NCBI GenBank assembly: GCA_963666535.1
Contig: OY762913.1
Location: 868,001 to 932,000 of the forward strand
Reading direction: 5' to 3'
Source: G963666535 sp963666535
GTDB lineage: Bacteria; Bacillota; Clostridia; Oscillospirales; Oscillospiraceae
Length of the DNA: 64,000 nucleotides
Shown here: positions 56,484 through 64,000 of the stretch, piece by piece
Numbering within the stretch: position 1 is the first letter of the stretch
Layout: each line of letters opens with the position of its first letter
Program-made: the position numbers and the translations under genes
The notes under the pieces: model-generated
Databases searched by the model: none
Told to the model about the DNA's origin: nothing
Seen by the model: the letters and a program-made list of their open reading frames with translations, nothing else

Positions 56484-57896
56484 ATGCCAATCAGCCAAAA
56501 GAAGCTGCGTGGTATTCGGAAACGGTGGATATTCAACAGTATTACTGCGGTGCTGCTCATTGTGCTCTTGGCGGTCGTGTCCTTTTCCGTGGCCATTTCC
56601 AGCTATTACTATTCCACCATGCGCAGCGGCTTGGAAACCCGCGCTTCGGAAGCGGCATCCTATTTCCGCAAGTATACCGAAAGCGAGTATAATCAGGCGG
56701 CGCAAAACTATATCGCTACCTTCAGCGAGCAGAATAGCATGGATGTGCAGTTTCTGACTCCCGAGGGCTATATCAAGTACTCCTCCTATGGCCTGACAGC
56801 GGGCACTATGCCAGCAACCCCGGATATTGTAACGTCGGTGGAGACCAGTGTCGTTTCCACCTGGTCCGGGGAGGACCCCCATACCAATGAGCGCATTATG
56901 GCGGTTTCCGCCCCCGTGGTTTACAACGGCGCGGTGGTTGGCGTCGTGCGATACATCACATCCCTCGAGGGAGTGGACCAGCAGCTGCTGACCATTGTGT
57001 GCATTGCATTGGCGGTGGGCGGGGCGATTGTCGCCATCGTCTATTCTTCCAATCTTTACTTTATCCGCTCTATCGTGGACCCGCTGGCCGGCATTACCGA
57101 AACGGCCAAGCGCATTGCCGATGGCAGCTACGGGATTCAAATCGACAAGCAATATGACGATGAGATTGGCGAATTGACCGACACCATCAACGATATGTCC
57201 ATGAAGATTCAGCAGTCGGAAAAAGTCCAATCGGAATTTATCTCCTCGGTGTCTCATGAACTTCGTACCCCCCTCACAGCGATCAACGGCTGGGCGGAGA
57301 CCATCATGAATGGCGAACTGCAGGACGAGGCGGATGTGAAAAAGGGAATGGGCATTATTGTCAGCGAGGCGAGAAGACTGACCAACATGGTGGAAGAACT
57401 GTTGGAGTTCTCCCGCATTGAGGACGGGAGGTTTACCCTGTCTGTAGAACCGATGGACATTAAGGCGGAGCTGGAAGACGCTGTCTACACGTATAAAGAG
57501 TTTTTTCGCAGGGATGGCATTACCCTTACCCACACGGACTGTGCGGAGGAGTTCCCGCCCATCAATGGTGATCCCGAGCGCCTGCGGCAGGTGTTTTGCA
57601 ACCTACTGGACAATGCCGCCAAGCACGGCGGCATTGGCAAAAAAATCGACACCGCCATTTGGCGGGAGGGCGACTATGCCGTCATTCGCATTCGAGATTA
57701 TGGCCCCGGCATTCCCACGGATGAACTGCCTTATGTCAAGAAAAAGTTTTACAAGGGCAGTTCCCGCGCGCGGGGCAGCGGGATCGGCCTTGCCGTATGT
57801 GAGGAGATCATCACCCGGCACGAGGGCGTGCTGGACGTAGGCAATGCGCCGGGCGGGGGATGCATGACCACCATTTACCTGCCGATTAGAACATAA
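56484..57896 (+). CDS. Sensor histidine kinase
   Basis: 470 aa. Two membrane helices (~15-40 and ~168-192) bracket an extracellular sensing domain of ~125 residues. HAMP (~195-245) follows, then HisKA with His in SSVSHELRTPLTAING, and HATPase with N box NLLDNAAKHGG and G box RDYGPGIPTDE. ATG 56484 has AGGAGG eight bases upstream; ATG 56478 is too close. Completes the lipoprotein-regulator-kinase operon. Confidence 0.94.
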   Translation: MPISQKKLRGIRKRWIFNSITAVLLIVLLAVVSFSVAISSYYYSTMRSGLETRASEAASYFRKYTESEYNQAAQNYIATFSEQNSMDVQFLTPEGYIKYSSYGLTAGTMPATPDIVTSVETSVVSTWSGEDPHTNERIMAVSAPVVYNGAVVGVVRYITSLEGVDQQLLTIVCIALAVGGAIVAIVYSSNLYFIRSIVDPLAGITETAKRIADGSYGIQIDKQYDDEIGELTDTINDMSMKIQQSEKVQSEFISSVSHELRTPLTAINGWAETIMNGELQDEADVKKGMGIIVSEARRLTNMVEELLEFSRIEDGRFTLSVEPMDIKAELEDAVYTYKEFFRRDGITLTHTDCAEEFPPINGDPERLRQVFCNLLDNAAKHGGIGKKIDTAIWREGDYAVIRIRDYGPGIPTDELPYVKKKFYKGSSRARGSGIGLAVCEEIITRHEGVLDVGNAPGGGCMTTIYLPIRT

Positions 57897-58022
57897 GTTC
57901 TATAAGGGTATTGCAAACCGTCCCCGACTCTGATAGAATAACGGCACAAGCAGTTATTTCACTTTGATCTCGGCCCTTTTTTTGACCTGCCGGAGGCAAC
58001 CGAAAAAGAGGACTAAAGGGAG

Positions 58023-58053
58023 GTTGCCATGGCCACGTTGGGCTATGGCGGCC
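58023..58053 (+). other. Hairpin upstream of the DUF1385 gene
   Basis: GGTTGCCAT (58025) pairs with ATGGCGGCC. It embeds an AGGGAGG ribosome site with ATG 58029, a frame that runs into the next gene out of phase. The 57897-58099 gap otherwise has no gene. Confidence 0.4.
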
Positions 58054-58099
58054 TCACAATACGGCCTTACGGCGACAGCAAAGGAGAACAACCCCATTC

Positions 58100-59083
58100 A
58101 TGTCAAACAAAGAGAAAGAATCTGCGCAGTGTCGCAGCACAAACTTTAAAACCATGTGCGGTGGCCAGGCGCTGATTGAGGGGATCATGATGCGTGGCCC
58201 GCATAAGCAAGCCGTTGTGGTTCGCAAGCCGGATGGCGATTTGGAAATTCAGGAGACCGAGCTGAAATTCGTCAAAGACAAATATCCCATCCTTGGGGTT
58301 CCCTTCATCCGCGGTACCGTCAACTTTATGGATTCCATGATAAACGGCGTCAAGGCTCTGATGTTTTCGGCGGAGTATTATCCTGAAGATGAGGCGGCCG
58401 CCGATGAAAAGCCTTCCAAATTTGAGGTCTGGCTGGAGGATAAGCTGGGCAGCGAAAAAATCACCAGCTTGGTGATCGCCCTTTCGGTATTTCTGGGCGT
58501 GGGGCTTTCCATCGGCCTGTTTATCCTGCTGCCCACGGTGCTGGCCGGATTTCTGTTCCAGTATGTGCAGTCCTATTTTCTCCGCAACCTCATTGAGGGG
58601 GCGCTGCGCATCCTCATTTTCATGTCCTATTTGATTTTTTGCTCCCGTATGAAGGACATCCAGCGGGTGTTCCGCTACCATGGGGCCGAGCACAAAACCA
58701 TTTTCTGCTATGAAGCCGGACTGCCCCTCACGGTGGAAAACGTCCGCCAGCAGCCAAAACACCACCCGCGCTGCGGCACCAGTTTTTTGTTTTCGGTTAT
58801 GATCATCTCCATCCTCATTTTTTCGGTTGTGCAGTGGAGCAACGTGTGGGTTCGCCTGCTGCTTCGTTTGCTGCTTCTGCCTGTTGTGGTGGGCATCAGC
58901 TATGAGTTCAACCGCTATGTCGGCAAGCACGACAACCAATTTACCCGCTTTATGACTGCACCCGGCCTTTGGCTTCAGAACTGGACCACCAGTGAACCGG
59001 ATGACTCCATGATGGAAGTTGGGATCAAGGCGCTTGAATTGGTCCTTCCCGAAAAAGAGGGCGAGGATGTCTGGGGTGGCTGA
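58100..59083 (+). CDS. DUF1385 membrane protein
   Basis: 327 aa. Family signatures: CGGQALIEGIMMRGP near the start, RYHGAEHKTIFCYE and HPRCGTSFLFSVM. About four membrane helices between residues ~120 and ~270, with His residues that could bind metal. Function not established. In many Firmicutes it sits with rpmE (L31) and prmC; here prmC follows but L31 is missing. The ATG at 58100 follows AAAGGAGAACAACCCCATTC. Confidence 0.9.
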   Translation: MSNKEKESAQCRSTNFKTMCGGQALIEGIMMRGPHKQAVVVRKPDGDLEIQETELKFVKDKYPILGVPFIRGTVNFMDSMINGVKALMFSAEYYPEDEAAADEKPSKFEVWLEDKLGSEKITSLVIALSVFLGVGLSIGLFILLPTVLAGFLFQYVQSYFLRNLIEGALRILIFMSYLIFCSRMKDIQRVFRYHGAEHKTIFCYEAGLPLTVENVRQQPKHHPRCGTSFLFSVMIISILIFSVVQWSNVWVRLLLRLLLLPVVVGISYEFNRYVGKHDNQFTRFMTAPGLWLQNWTTSEPDDSMMEVGIKALELVLPEKEGEDVWGG

Positions 59084-59123
59084 GCAAAGCCCGGTCTCAG
59101 CGGAACAAGCGAGGTGAGAAACA

Positions 59124-60002
59124 TTGGCAACCACGTATAATAATCTTTATTTGGATACCCGCCTCCGCCTCCGCGCGGCGGGGGTTGAGGGGGCGCAGCT
59201 GGAAGCCAGAGAGCTTGTCTGCTACGCCGCCGATAAAACCAAGGACGAGTTTTTGCGCGACATGAGTCTGTATGTCCCCGCCGAGCTCGAGCACCGGGTG
59301 GACGAGCTTGTGGGACGCCGTCTGCTGGGGGAACCGGTGGCCTATATCATCGGCGAGTGGGAGTTTTACGGTTTGCCGCTGGACATTTCCCGAGAGGTTT
59401 TGGTTCCGCGCATGGATACCGAGGTTCTGGCTGAGCAGGCAATCCGGCTTGCCGGAGAAGCGGGGGAGGGCGCCCGGGTGTTGGACCTATGCGCCGGCAG
59501 CGGCTGCGTTGGGATCGCTGTGGCCGCCTATGCCCCCCAGTGTCGCGTGGTGCTGGCCGATCTGTCTGAAGAGGCACTGCGGGTATGCAAACAAAATGTC
59601 CGTCGCAACGGTCTGTCTGGGCGCGTTTCCTGTGTTCGCGTCAATGCCATGGAAGCACCGGTCTCCACCCTGTGGGACTTTGATGTGATTGCCTGCAACC
59701 CGCCTTACATCCCATCCGGCGATATCGACGGGTTGGAGACCGATGTAAAGGAGTACGAACCCCGCATGGCGTTGGACGGCGGCGGGGACGGATTGGACTT
59801 TTATCGTGCGATCACTTCCAAATGGGGGAACGCGCTCCGCCTGGGGGGGACGCTTCTATTCGAAGTCGGCATAGGTCAGGCTCCCGCCGTGGAGCAGCTT
59901 TTGATAAAAAATGGATTTGAGAATATCACAACCTATCCGGATACGCAAAATATTTGGCGGGTCGTCTCGGGGGTTGTCCCCACGGGGCTAAGTCCTGAAT
60001 AA
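59124..60002 (+). CDS. prmC: Release factor glutamine methyltransferase PrmC
   Basis: 292 aa. N-terminal helical domain (~1-80), then an AdoMet fold with VLDLCAGSGCVGIAVA and the catalytic NPPYIPS motif near residue 192. It methylates the Gln of the GGQ loop of RF1/RF2. TTG start with GAGGTGAG seven bases upstream. Usual partner prfA is not in the window. Confidence 0.94.
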   Translation: MATTYNNLYLDTRLRLRAAGVEGAQLEARELVCYAADKTKDEFLRDMSLYVPAELEHRVDELVGRRLLGEPVAYIIGEWEFYGLPLDISREVLVPRMDTEVLAEQAIRLAGEAGEGARVLDLCAGSGCVGIAVAAYAPQCRVVLADLSEEALRVCKQNVRRNGLSGRVSCVRVNAMEAPVSTLWDFDVIACNPPYIPSGDIDGLETDVKEYEPRMALDGGGDGLDFYRAITSKWGNALRLGGTLLFEVGIGQAPAVEQLLIKNGFENITTYPDTQNIWRVVSGVVPTGLSPE

Positions 60003-60084
60003 CGGACAGGGAAAGAACTAGAATCCAGACTGTGGCGGACATTGAACTGCCCTATATGGAATGAGAATACGGAGGAATGGGAAG

Positions 60085-61197
60085 ATGGCGGACAAAAAGA
60101 AAATGACCGTGGAGCCGGCGGCTCCGGCATCCGACAAGAAAAAGGCGCTGGATACCGCAATGGCCCAAATTGAGAAGGCATACGGCAAGGGTTCCATTAT
60201 GCGTCTGGGTGAAAACCTGGATATTCTGGTGGATTCCATTCCCACGGGATCCCTATCCCTGGATTTGGCGCTGGGCATTGGTGGTGTACCCCGGGGGCGC
60301 ATCATCGAGATCTACGGGCCGGAATCCTCCGGTAAAACTACACTGGCCCTGCATATCGTGGCTGAGGCGCAGAAGCGTGGCGGCGAGGTTGCGTTCGTGG
60401 ACGCCGAGCACGCATTGGACCCCACCTATGCGCGGGCTTTGGGCGTGGATATTGATTCCATGCTGGTCTCTCAGCCGGATACGGGTGAGCAGGGACTTGA
60501 AATTACCGAGGCGCTTGTGCGCTCCGGTGCCATTGATGTGGTGGTGGTGGACTCTGTGGCTGCGCTGGTGCCTCGGGCGGAAATTGAGGGGGACATGGGT
60601 GATTCCCATGTCGGTCTGCTGGCCCGGCTGATGAGTCAGGCACTCCGCAAGCTGGCCGGATCCATCTCGAAAACCAACTGCATCGTCATTTTTATTAACC
60701 AATTGCGGGAAAAGGTCGGCGTGGTATACGGAAACCCTGAGGTGACCACCGGCGGCCGCGCCCTGAAGTTTTATTCCTCCGTGCGGATCGACGTGCGCCG
60801 GATCGAGGCGCTGAAAAACGGCACCGAAATTATCGGCAGCCGTACCCGCGCCAAGATCGTAAAGAACAAAGTCGCGCCTCCCTTCCGCGAGGCGGAATTC
60901 GACGTCATGTATGGCGAAGGTATTTCCAAAATGGGGGAGCTCATCGACCTTGGCGTGCGTCTGAATCTGGTGCAGAAGAGCGGCTCCTGGTTCTCGATTG
61001 GAGAGCTGAGGGTTGGGCAAGGCCGTGATGCGGCCAAGCAGTATTTAAAGGAAAACCATGAGCTGGCGGAGCAGCTTGAGGCTGATATCCGTAAAAATTC
61101 CTATCAGCTGATGAGCGGCCAGTCCAAAATAGCCGCTGTCGCGGCAGGCCGCGCGGTAGATGTCGCTGCCGATGACTTCAAAGATGAAGATCAATAA
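60085..61197 (+). CDS. recA: Recombinase RecA
   Basis: 370 aa. Walker A GPESSGKTT, MAW-like ALRKLAGSISKTNC, L2-region NQLREKVGVVYGNPEVTTGG, and the standard C terminus rich in acidic residues. Forms filaments on ssDNA for recombination and SOS induction. ATG 60085 has GGAGG nine bases upstream. A perfect GAAC-N4-GTTC LexA box was not found upstream. Overlaps recX. Confidence 0.97.
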   Translation: MADKKKMTVEPAAPASDKKKALDTAMAQIEKAYGKGSIMRLGENLDILVDSIPTGSLSLDLALGIGGVPRGRIIEIYGPESSGKTTLALHIVAEAQKRGGEVAFVDAEHALDPTYARALGVDIDSMLVSQPDTGEQGLEITEALVRSGAIDVVVVDSVAALVPRAEIEGDMGDSHVGLLARLMSQALRKLAGSISKTNCIVIFINQLREKVGVVYGNPEVTTGGRALKFYSSVRIDVRRIEALKNGTEIIGSRTRAKIVKNKVAPPFREAEFDVMYGEGISKMGELIDLGVRLNLVQKSGSWFSIGELRVGQGRDAAKQYLKENHELAEQLEADIRKNSYQLMSGQSKIAAVAAGRAVDVAADDFKDEDQ

Positions 61198-61801
61198 GCT
61201 GGAGCCTTCCAAGCACAAGAAAGGCCGTTTTCTCCTCCATATGGAGGATGGCAGCATTCTGCGAGTAGGGGAAAACGAGATAGTCTCGTTTTCCCTTTAT
61301 TCGGGCGCCGAGCTGACCGACGAACAGCTTGCGAAGCTGACCGATGCCACCCGCGCTGGCACATTGAAAAGCTACGCCATGAACCTGCTCTCTGTCCGGT
61401 CTCTTTCCCGCCGGGAGCTTGTGCAGAAGCTGTTGGCGAAGGAGGCCACGCCCAGCGAGGCGGACGTCATTGCCGACCGGCTGACCGAACTGGGTCTCTT
61501 GAATGATGGGGAATATGCCCGGCAGGTGGCACGGCATTATGCGGCCAAAGGCTATGGCGAATTCAAAATTAAGGACGAGCTGTACCGCAGAGGGGTACCC
61601 AAAGAATACTGGGAGGATGCGCTGCCTCAGGCGGAAGACCCTGCTGACGCGATTGAGGCGTTGCTGCGGCAAAAGCTGAAATCAGCGACGCCCGACCGCA
61701 AGGAATTAAAAAAAGTATCTGACGCCTTGGCGCGCCGGGGCTACCGCTGGAACGACATCAGCAGTGCCCTTCGGCGTTACGGGGCAGAACTGGAGGACTG
61801 A
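61184..61801 (+). CDS. recX: Regulatory protein RecX
   Basis: 205 aa from the preferred start. Three RecX helix-bundle repeats (AMNLLSVRSLSRRELVQKLLAKEATPSE and following). Inhibits RecA filament growth. The start is uncertain: in-frame ATGs at 61160, 61172 and 61184 all lie inside recA and none has a strong ribosome site; coupling to recA translation is likely. Confidence 0.9.
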   Translation: MKINKLEPSKHKKGRFLLHMEDGSILRVGENEIVSFSLYSGAELTDEQLAKLTDATRAGTLKSYAMNLLSVRSLSRRELVQKLLAKEATPSEADVIADRLTELGLLNDGEYARQVARHYAAKGYGEFKIKDELYRRGVPKEYWEDALPQAEDPADAIEALLRQKLKSATPDRKELKKVSDALARRGYRWNDISSALRRYGAELED

Positions 61802-61803
61802 AC

Positions 61804-62385
61804 ATGGAAACGAAAGAAGCAATCTTTGGCAGGAGAAGCATTCGCAAATACAAGAGCACCCCGATTCCGGAAGATGTGCTCCGGGAGGTGATAGAGGCCG
61901 GGCTGATGGCGCCGTCCGCCATCAATTTGCAGCCCTGGTACTTTGTGGTGGTACAAAGCCCCGAGAAGCGCCAGGAGTTGGTTTCCGTGATGGGGAATGT
62001 GTTTGGAAAGTTCCGGCCTATCCTCGAAAAGCGGTTTGCCACGCACCCGGAGGTCGTGGAGGAAACGGGACAGTTTTTGTCCGGCCTGGGTGGTGCACCG
62101 GTCTGTGTGCTGGCATTCCTCCTCAAACCGGAGTACCCGGAACAAGAAAAGGAAGGGGTAATGCAAAGCGTTGCGGCGGCACTGGAGAATATACTGCTGA
62201 CCGCTTACGACAAGGGACTGGGCTCCTGTTGGCTCACCGCGCCTCTTAGCATGGGGTTTGGTCCGGAGCTGCAAAGCCGCTTTGCACCTGATCAAGGGGC
62301 GTTTTATGCGGCAGTGACGCTGGGCTACCCGGACGCAGAACCCAAAATGCCCCCTCGCCGTGAGGGGCGCTATCTCATTGTGTAA
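61804..62385 (+). CDS. Nitroreductase family protein
   Basis: 193 aa. FMN-binding RRSIRKYKSTPIPEDVLREVIEAG near the start, APSAINLQPWYFVVV and the C-terminal TLGYPDAEPK. Reduces nitroaromatics or quinones in known members. Starts two bases after the recX stop and ends 13 bases before rimO. Substrate unknown. Confidence 0.9.
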   Translation: METKEAIFGRRSIRKYKSTPIPEDVLREVIEAGLMAPSAINLQPWYFVVVQSPEKRQELVSVMGNVFGKFRPILEKRFATHPEVVEETGQFLSGLGGAPVCVLAFLLKPEYPEQEKEGVMQSVAAALENILLTAYDKGLGSCWLTAPLSMGFGPELQSRFAPDQGAFYAAVTLGYPDAEPKMPPRREGRYLIV

Positions 62386-62398
62386 GGAGGGCACGTTC

Positions 62399-63718
62399 TT
62401 GAATGTTGCCTTTGTATCCCTTGGCTGTGCCAAAAATTTAGTCAATACCGAGCAAATGATGGCTCTTGTTCGGGCGGTGGGCTATGCTGTCGTATCCAAT
62501 CCAGCCGATGCCGACGCAGTGGTTTTGAACACCTGCGGTTTTATCGACTCCGCCAAGGCGGAAGCCATCGACAATATTTTGGAGCTGGCGGAGCTGAAAC
62601 GGACCGGCAGACCGCAGAAGCTGCTGGTAGCCGGCTGTCTGTCTCAGCGATACGGCCGTGACATCTTGGACGAGCTGCCCGAGGTGGACGGGCTGCTCGG
62701 CACCGGAAGCTATACTGATATTGTTCCCGCACTGGAGAGCATGGCAGAGGGCGATGTCCCCACCTTCTTCGGCAATATCGACAGTACGCTGGAAGATGGG
62801 CCACGGGTGGTAAGTACGCCGCCATACACCGCCTATTTGAAGATTGCCGAAGGCTGTGATAACCGCTGTTCCTACTGCGTGATCCCATCGCTTCGCGGTA
62901 AATACCGCAGCAGGACTATGGAGGCACTGGTGGAAGAGGCGAAAGGGCTTGCGGAAAACGGCGTGAAAGAACTGATCGTCATCGCCCAGGATATCACCCG
63001 CTATGGCACCGACCTGTACGGAAAACGTGCACTGGGAGAACTGCTTTCGCAGCTGTGCGCCCTTGATTTTCACTGGATTCGTTTGCACTATCTCTATCCT
63101 GACGAGCTGGATGATGCTCTGATACGAACCATAGCCGAACAGCCCAAGATCCTGCGCTATCTGGACCTCCCCATCCAGCACATCAATGACCGCATCCTTG
63201 TGGCGATGAACCGCCGCGGTACAAAGGCGGAGATTACAACATTGCTCCACAAGCTGCGAAAGGCCATGCCCGATGTGGTCATCCGTACCTCGATCATCTG
63301 CGGCCTGCCCGGAGAAACGGAGAAGGAATTCGAGGAATTGTGCGACTTCCTGACGGAAGAGGGAATTCAGCGTGCCGGTGTGTTCGCATTTTCGCCGGAA
63401 GAGGGGACTGTGGCAGCCCAGTTGCCCGATCAGGTGCCCGAGGAAGTTGCCAAGCGCCGGGTGGAGCTTTTAATTGACCTTCAGTCCCGGGTGATGGACG
63501 CATATAACGAATCCTGCCAGGGCGAAGTGTTGGAAATCCTGTGCGAGGGTTTTGACCATGACGCGGGCTGCTATGCCGGGCGCTCTTATGCAGACTCCCC
63601 CGATATTGATGGGAAGGTATACTTCACGGCCGCGGGGCTTGTCCCCGCAGGTACCTTTGTAAGGGTGAAAATAACCGGCGTTTCCGATGGAGACATGACT
63701 GGCGAAGTGGAGGAATGA
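62399..63718 (+). CDS. rimO: Ribosomal protein S12 methylthiotransferase RimO
   Basis: 439 aa. UPF0004 domain (VSLGCAKNLVNTEQM, VLNTCGFI, AGCLSQRY), radical SAM centre with CDNRCSYCVIPSLRGKYRSR, and C-terminal TRAM domain. Adds a methylthio group to Asp of S12. TTG start with AAGGAGG nine bases upstream. Confidence 0.96.
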   Translation: MNVAFVSLGCAKNLVNTEQMMALVRAVGYAVVSNPADADAVVLNTCGFIDSAKAEAIDNILELAELKRTGRPQKLLVAGCLSQRYGRDILDELPEVDGLLGTGSYTDIVPALESMAEGDVPTFFGNIDSTLEDGPRVVSTPPYTAYLKIAEGCDNRCSYCVIPSLRGKYRSRTMEALVEEAKGLAENGVKELIVIAQDITRYGTDLYGKRALGELLSQLCALDFHWIRLHYLYPDELDDALIRTIAEQPKILRYLDLPIQHINDRILVAMNRRGTKAEITTLLHKLRKAMPDVVIRTSIICGLPGETEKEFEELCDFLTEEGIQRAGVFAFSPEEGTVAAQLPDQVPEEVAKRRVELLIDLQSRVMDAYNESCQGEVLEILCEGFDHDAGCYAGRSYADSPDIDGKVYFTAAGLVPAGTFVRVKITGVSDGDMTGEVEE

Positions 63719-63721
63719 CCA

Positions 63722-64000
63722 ATGAACACTGCCAATAAACTGACAATGCTGCGGGTGCTTATGATTCCCGCGTTTCTTTTGGTGCTGTATGCCGACTTCC
63801 CGGGCGGCAGCTATGTGGGGCTGGCTATCTTTGTGATTGCCAGCCTGACCGACCTGCTCGACGGGTATATTGCCCGGCATTACAATCAGGTCACCGATTT
63901 TGGCAAGTTTATGGATCCGCTGGCTGATAAGGTGCTGGTTCTGGCCGCCATGCTTTGGTTTGTGGAGAACGGACAGATGCCCGCTTGGGCGGTACTGATT
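63722..64000 (+). CDS. pgsA: CDP-diacylglycerol-glycerol-3-phosphate phosphatidyltransferase, 5' part
   Basis: First 93 residues; the gene runs off the window. The CDP-alcohol phosphotransferase motif begins DLLDGYIARHYNQ and continues to FGKFMDPLADK. Makes phosphatidylglycerol phosphate. ATG follows GGAGGAATGACCA, three bases after rimO. Confidence 0.93.
   Translation, partial: MNTANKLTMLRVLMIPAFLLVLYADFPGGSYVGLAIFVIASLTDLLDGYIARHYNQVTDFGKFMDPLADKVLVLAAMLWFVENGQMPAWAVLI

Noticed and set aside
58029..58170. Small ORF with a good ribosome site upstream of DUF1385
   Set aside because: It runs out of phase into the DUF1385 gene, has no recognisable content, and its start is buried in a hairpin.
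60003..60084. LexA box upstream of recA
   Set aside because: GAAC occurs twice, but no GAAC-N4-GTTC palindrome is present.

Overview
The window is a chromosomal segment of a Gram-positive anaerobe of the class Clostridia, most likely family Oscillospiraceae (Oscillibacter/Vescimonas-like gut lineage). The basis is the 16S rRNA sequence, the strong AGGAGG ribosome sites, frequent TTG/GTG starts, the CIRCE operator, DUF1385 and XpaC/TelA genes, and RecA-RecX-RimO-PgsA synteny. The species cannot be fixed from the sequence alone.

Layout. 1-4.1 kb: a + strand repair/redox run (3' end of recG, acetyltransferase, C_GCAxxG_C_C redox protein, mutY, PflA-like radical SAM, small membrane protein). 4.2-7.8 kb: an RluA-type pseudouridine synthase, hemW, a promoter-to-terminator transcript with no convincing ORF (candidate structured ncRNA, 6550-6873), and metA of the acetyl-CoA type. 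8.0-14.0 kb: a complete rRNA operon with tandem promoters, ordered 16S-tRNA-Ile-tRNA-Ala-23S-tRNA-Lys-tRNA-Glu-5S. Two tRNA genes between 23S and 5S are unusual.

14.2-24.5 kb: autoregulated MerR/TipAS-type regulator, EamA transporter, sfsA, an ammonium transporter fused to its own P-II domain, an acetyltransferase-asparaginase pair, an OFA-type MFS transporter, recR, rpe and ilvA. 24.8-28.0 kb: xpaC-telA and a TPM-domain protein with an extreme FGGGG-repeat tail that contains a perfect 72-bp tandem duplication. 28.2-31.5 kb: double OB-fold SSB-like protein, a tartrate/D-malate dehydrogenase, and a MATE exporter behind a leader that looks like an attenuator.

31.5-39 kb is more accessory: small regulators, a YczE-type membrane protein, an acetyltransferase, GrpB, tRNA-Leu, pyridoxamine kinase, Crp/Fnr regulator, RarD, and several decayed or duplicated fragments. 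39-44.2 kb: LysR regulator divergent from a TRAP transporter (order M-P-Q) followed by a second YczE paralogue. 44.4-46.8 kb: a polar amino-acid ABC transporter on the minus strand. 47-49.6 kb: clpB under a perfect CIRCE operator. 49.7-54.2 kb: remnant-like sequence, superoxide dismutase, a short-chain dehydrogenase, and yeiH with a divergent LysR gene. 54.4-57.9 kb: lipoprotein, response regulator and histidine kinase in one operon. 58.1-64 kb: housekeeping run DUF1385, prmC, recA, recX, nitroreductase, rimO and the start of pgsA.

No prophage, intact transposon, CRISPR array or recognisable defence island was found. The best candidates for undescribed biology are the ncRNA at 6.55 kb, the MATE-gene leader, the FG-repeat surface/secreted protein, and the two YczE loci.
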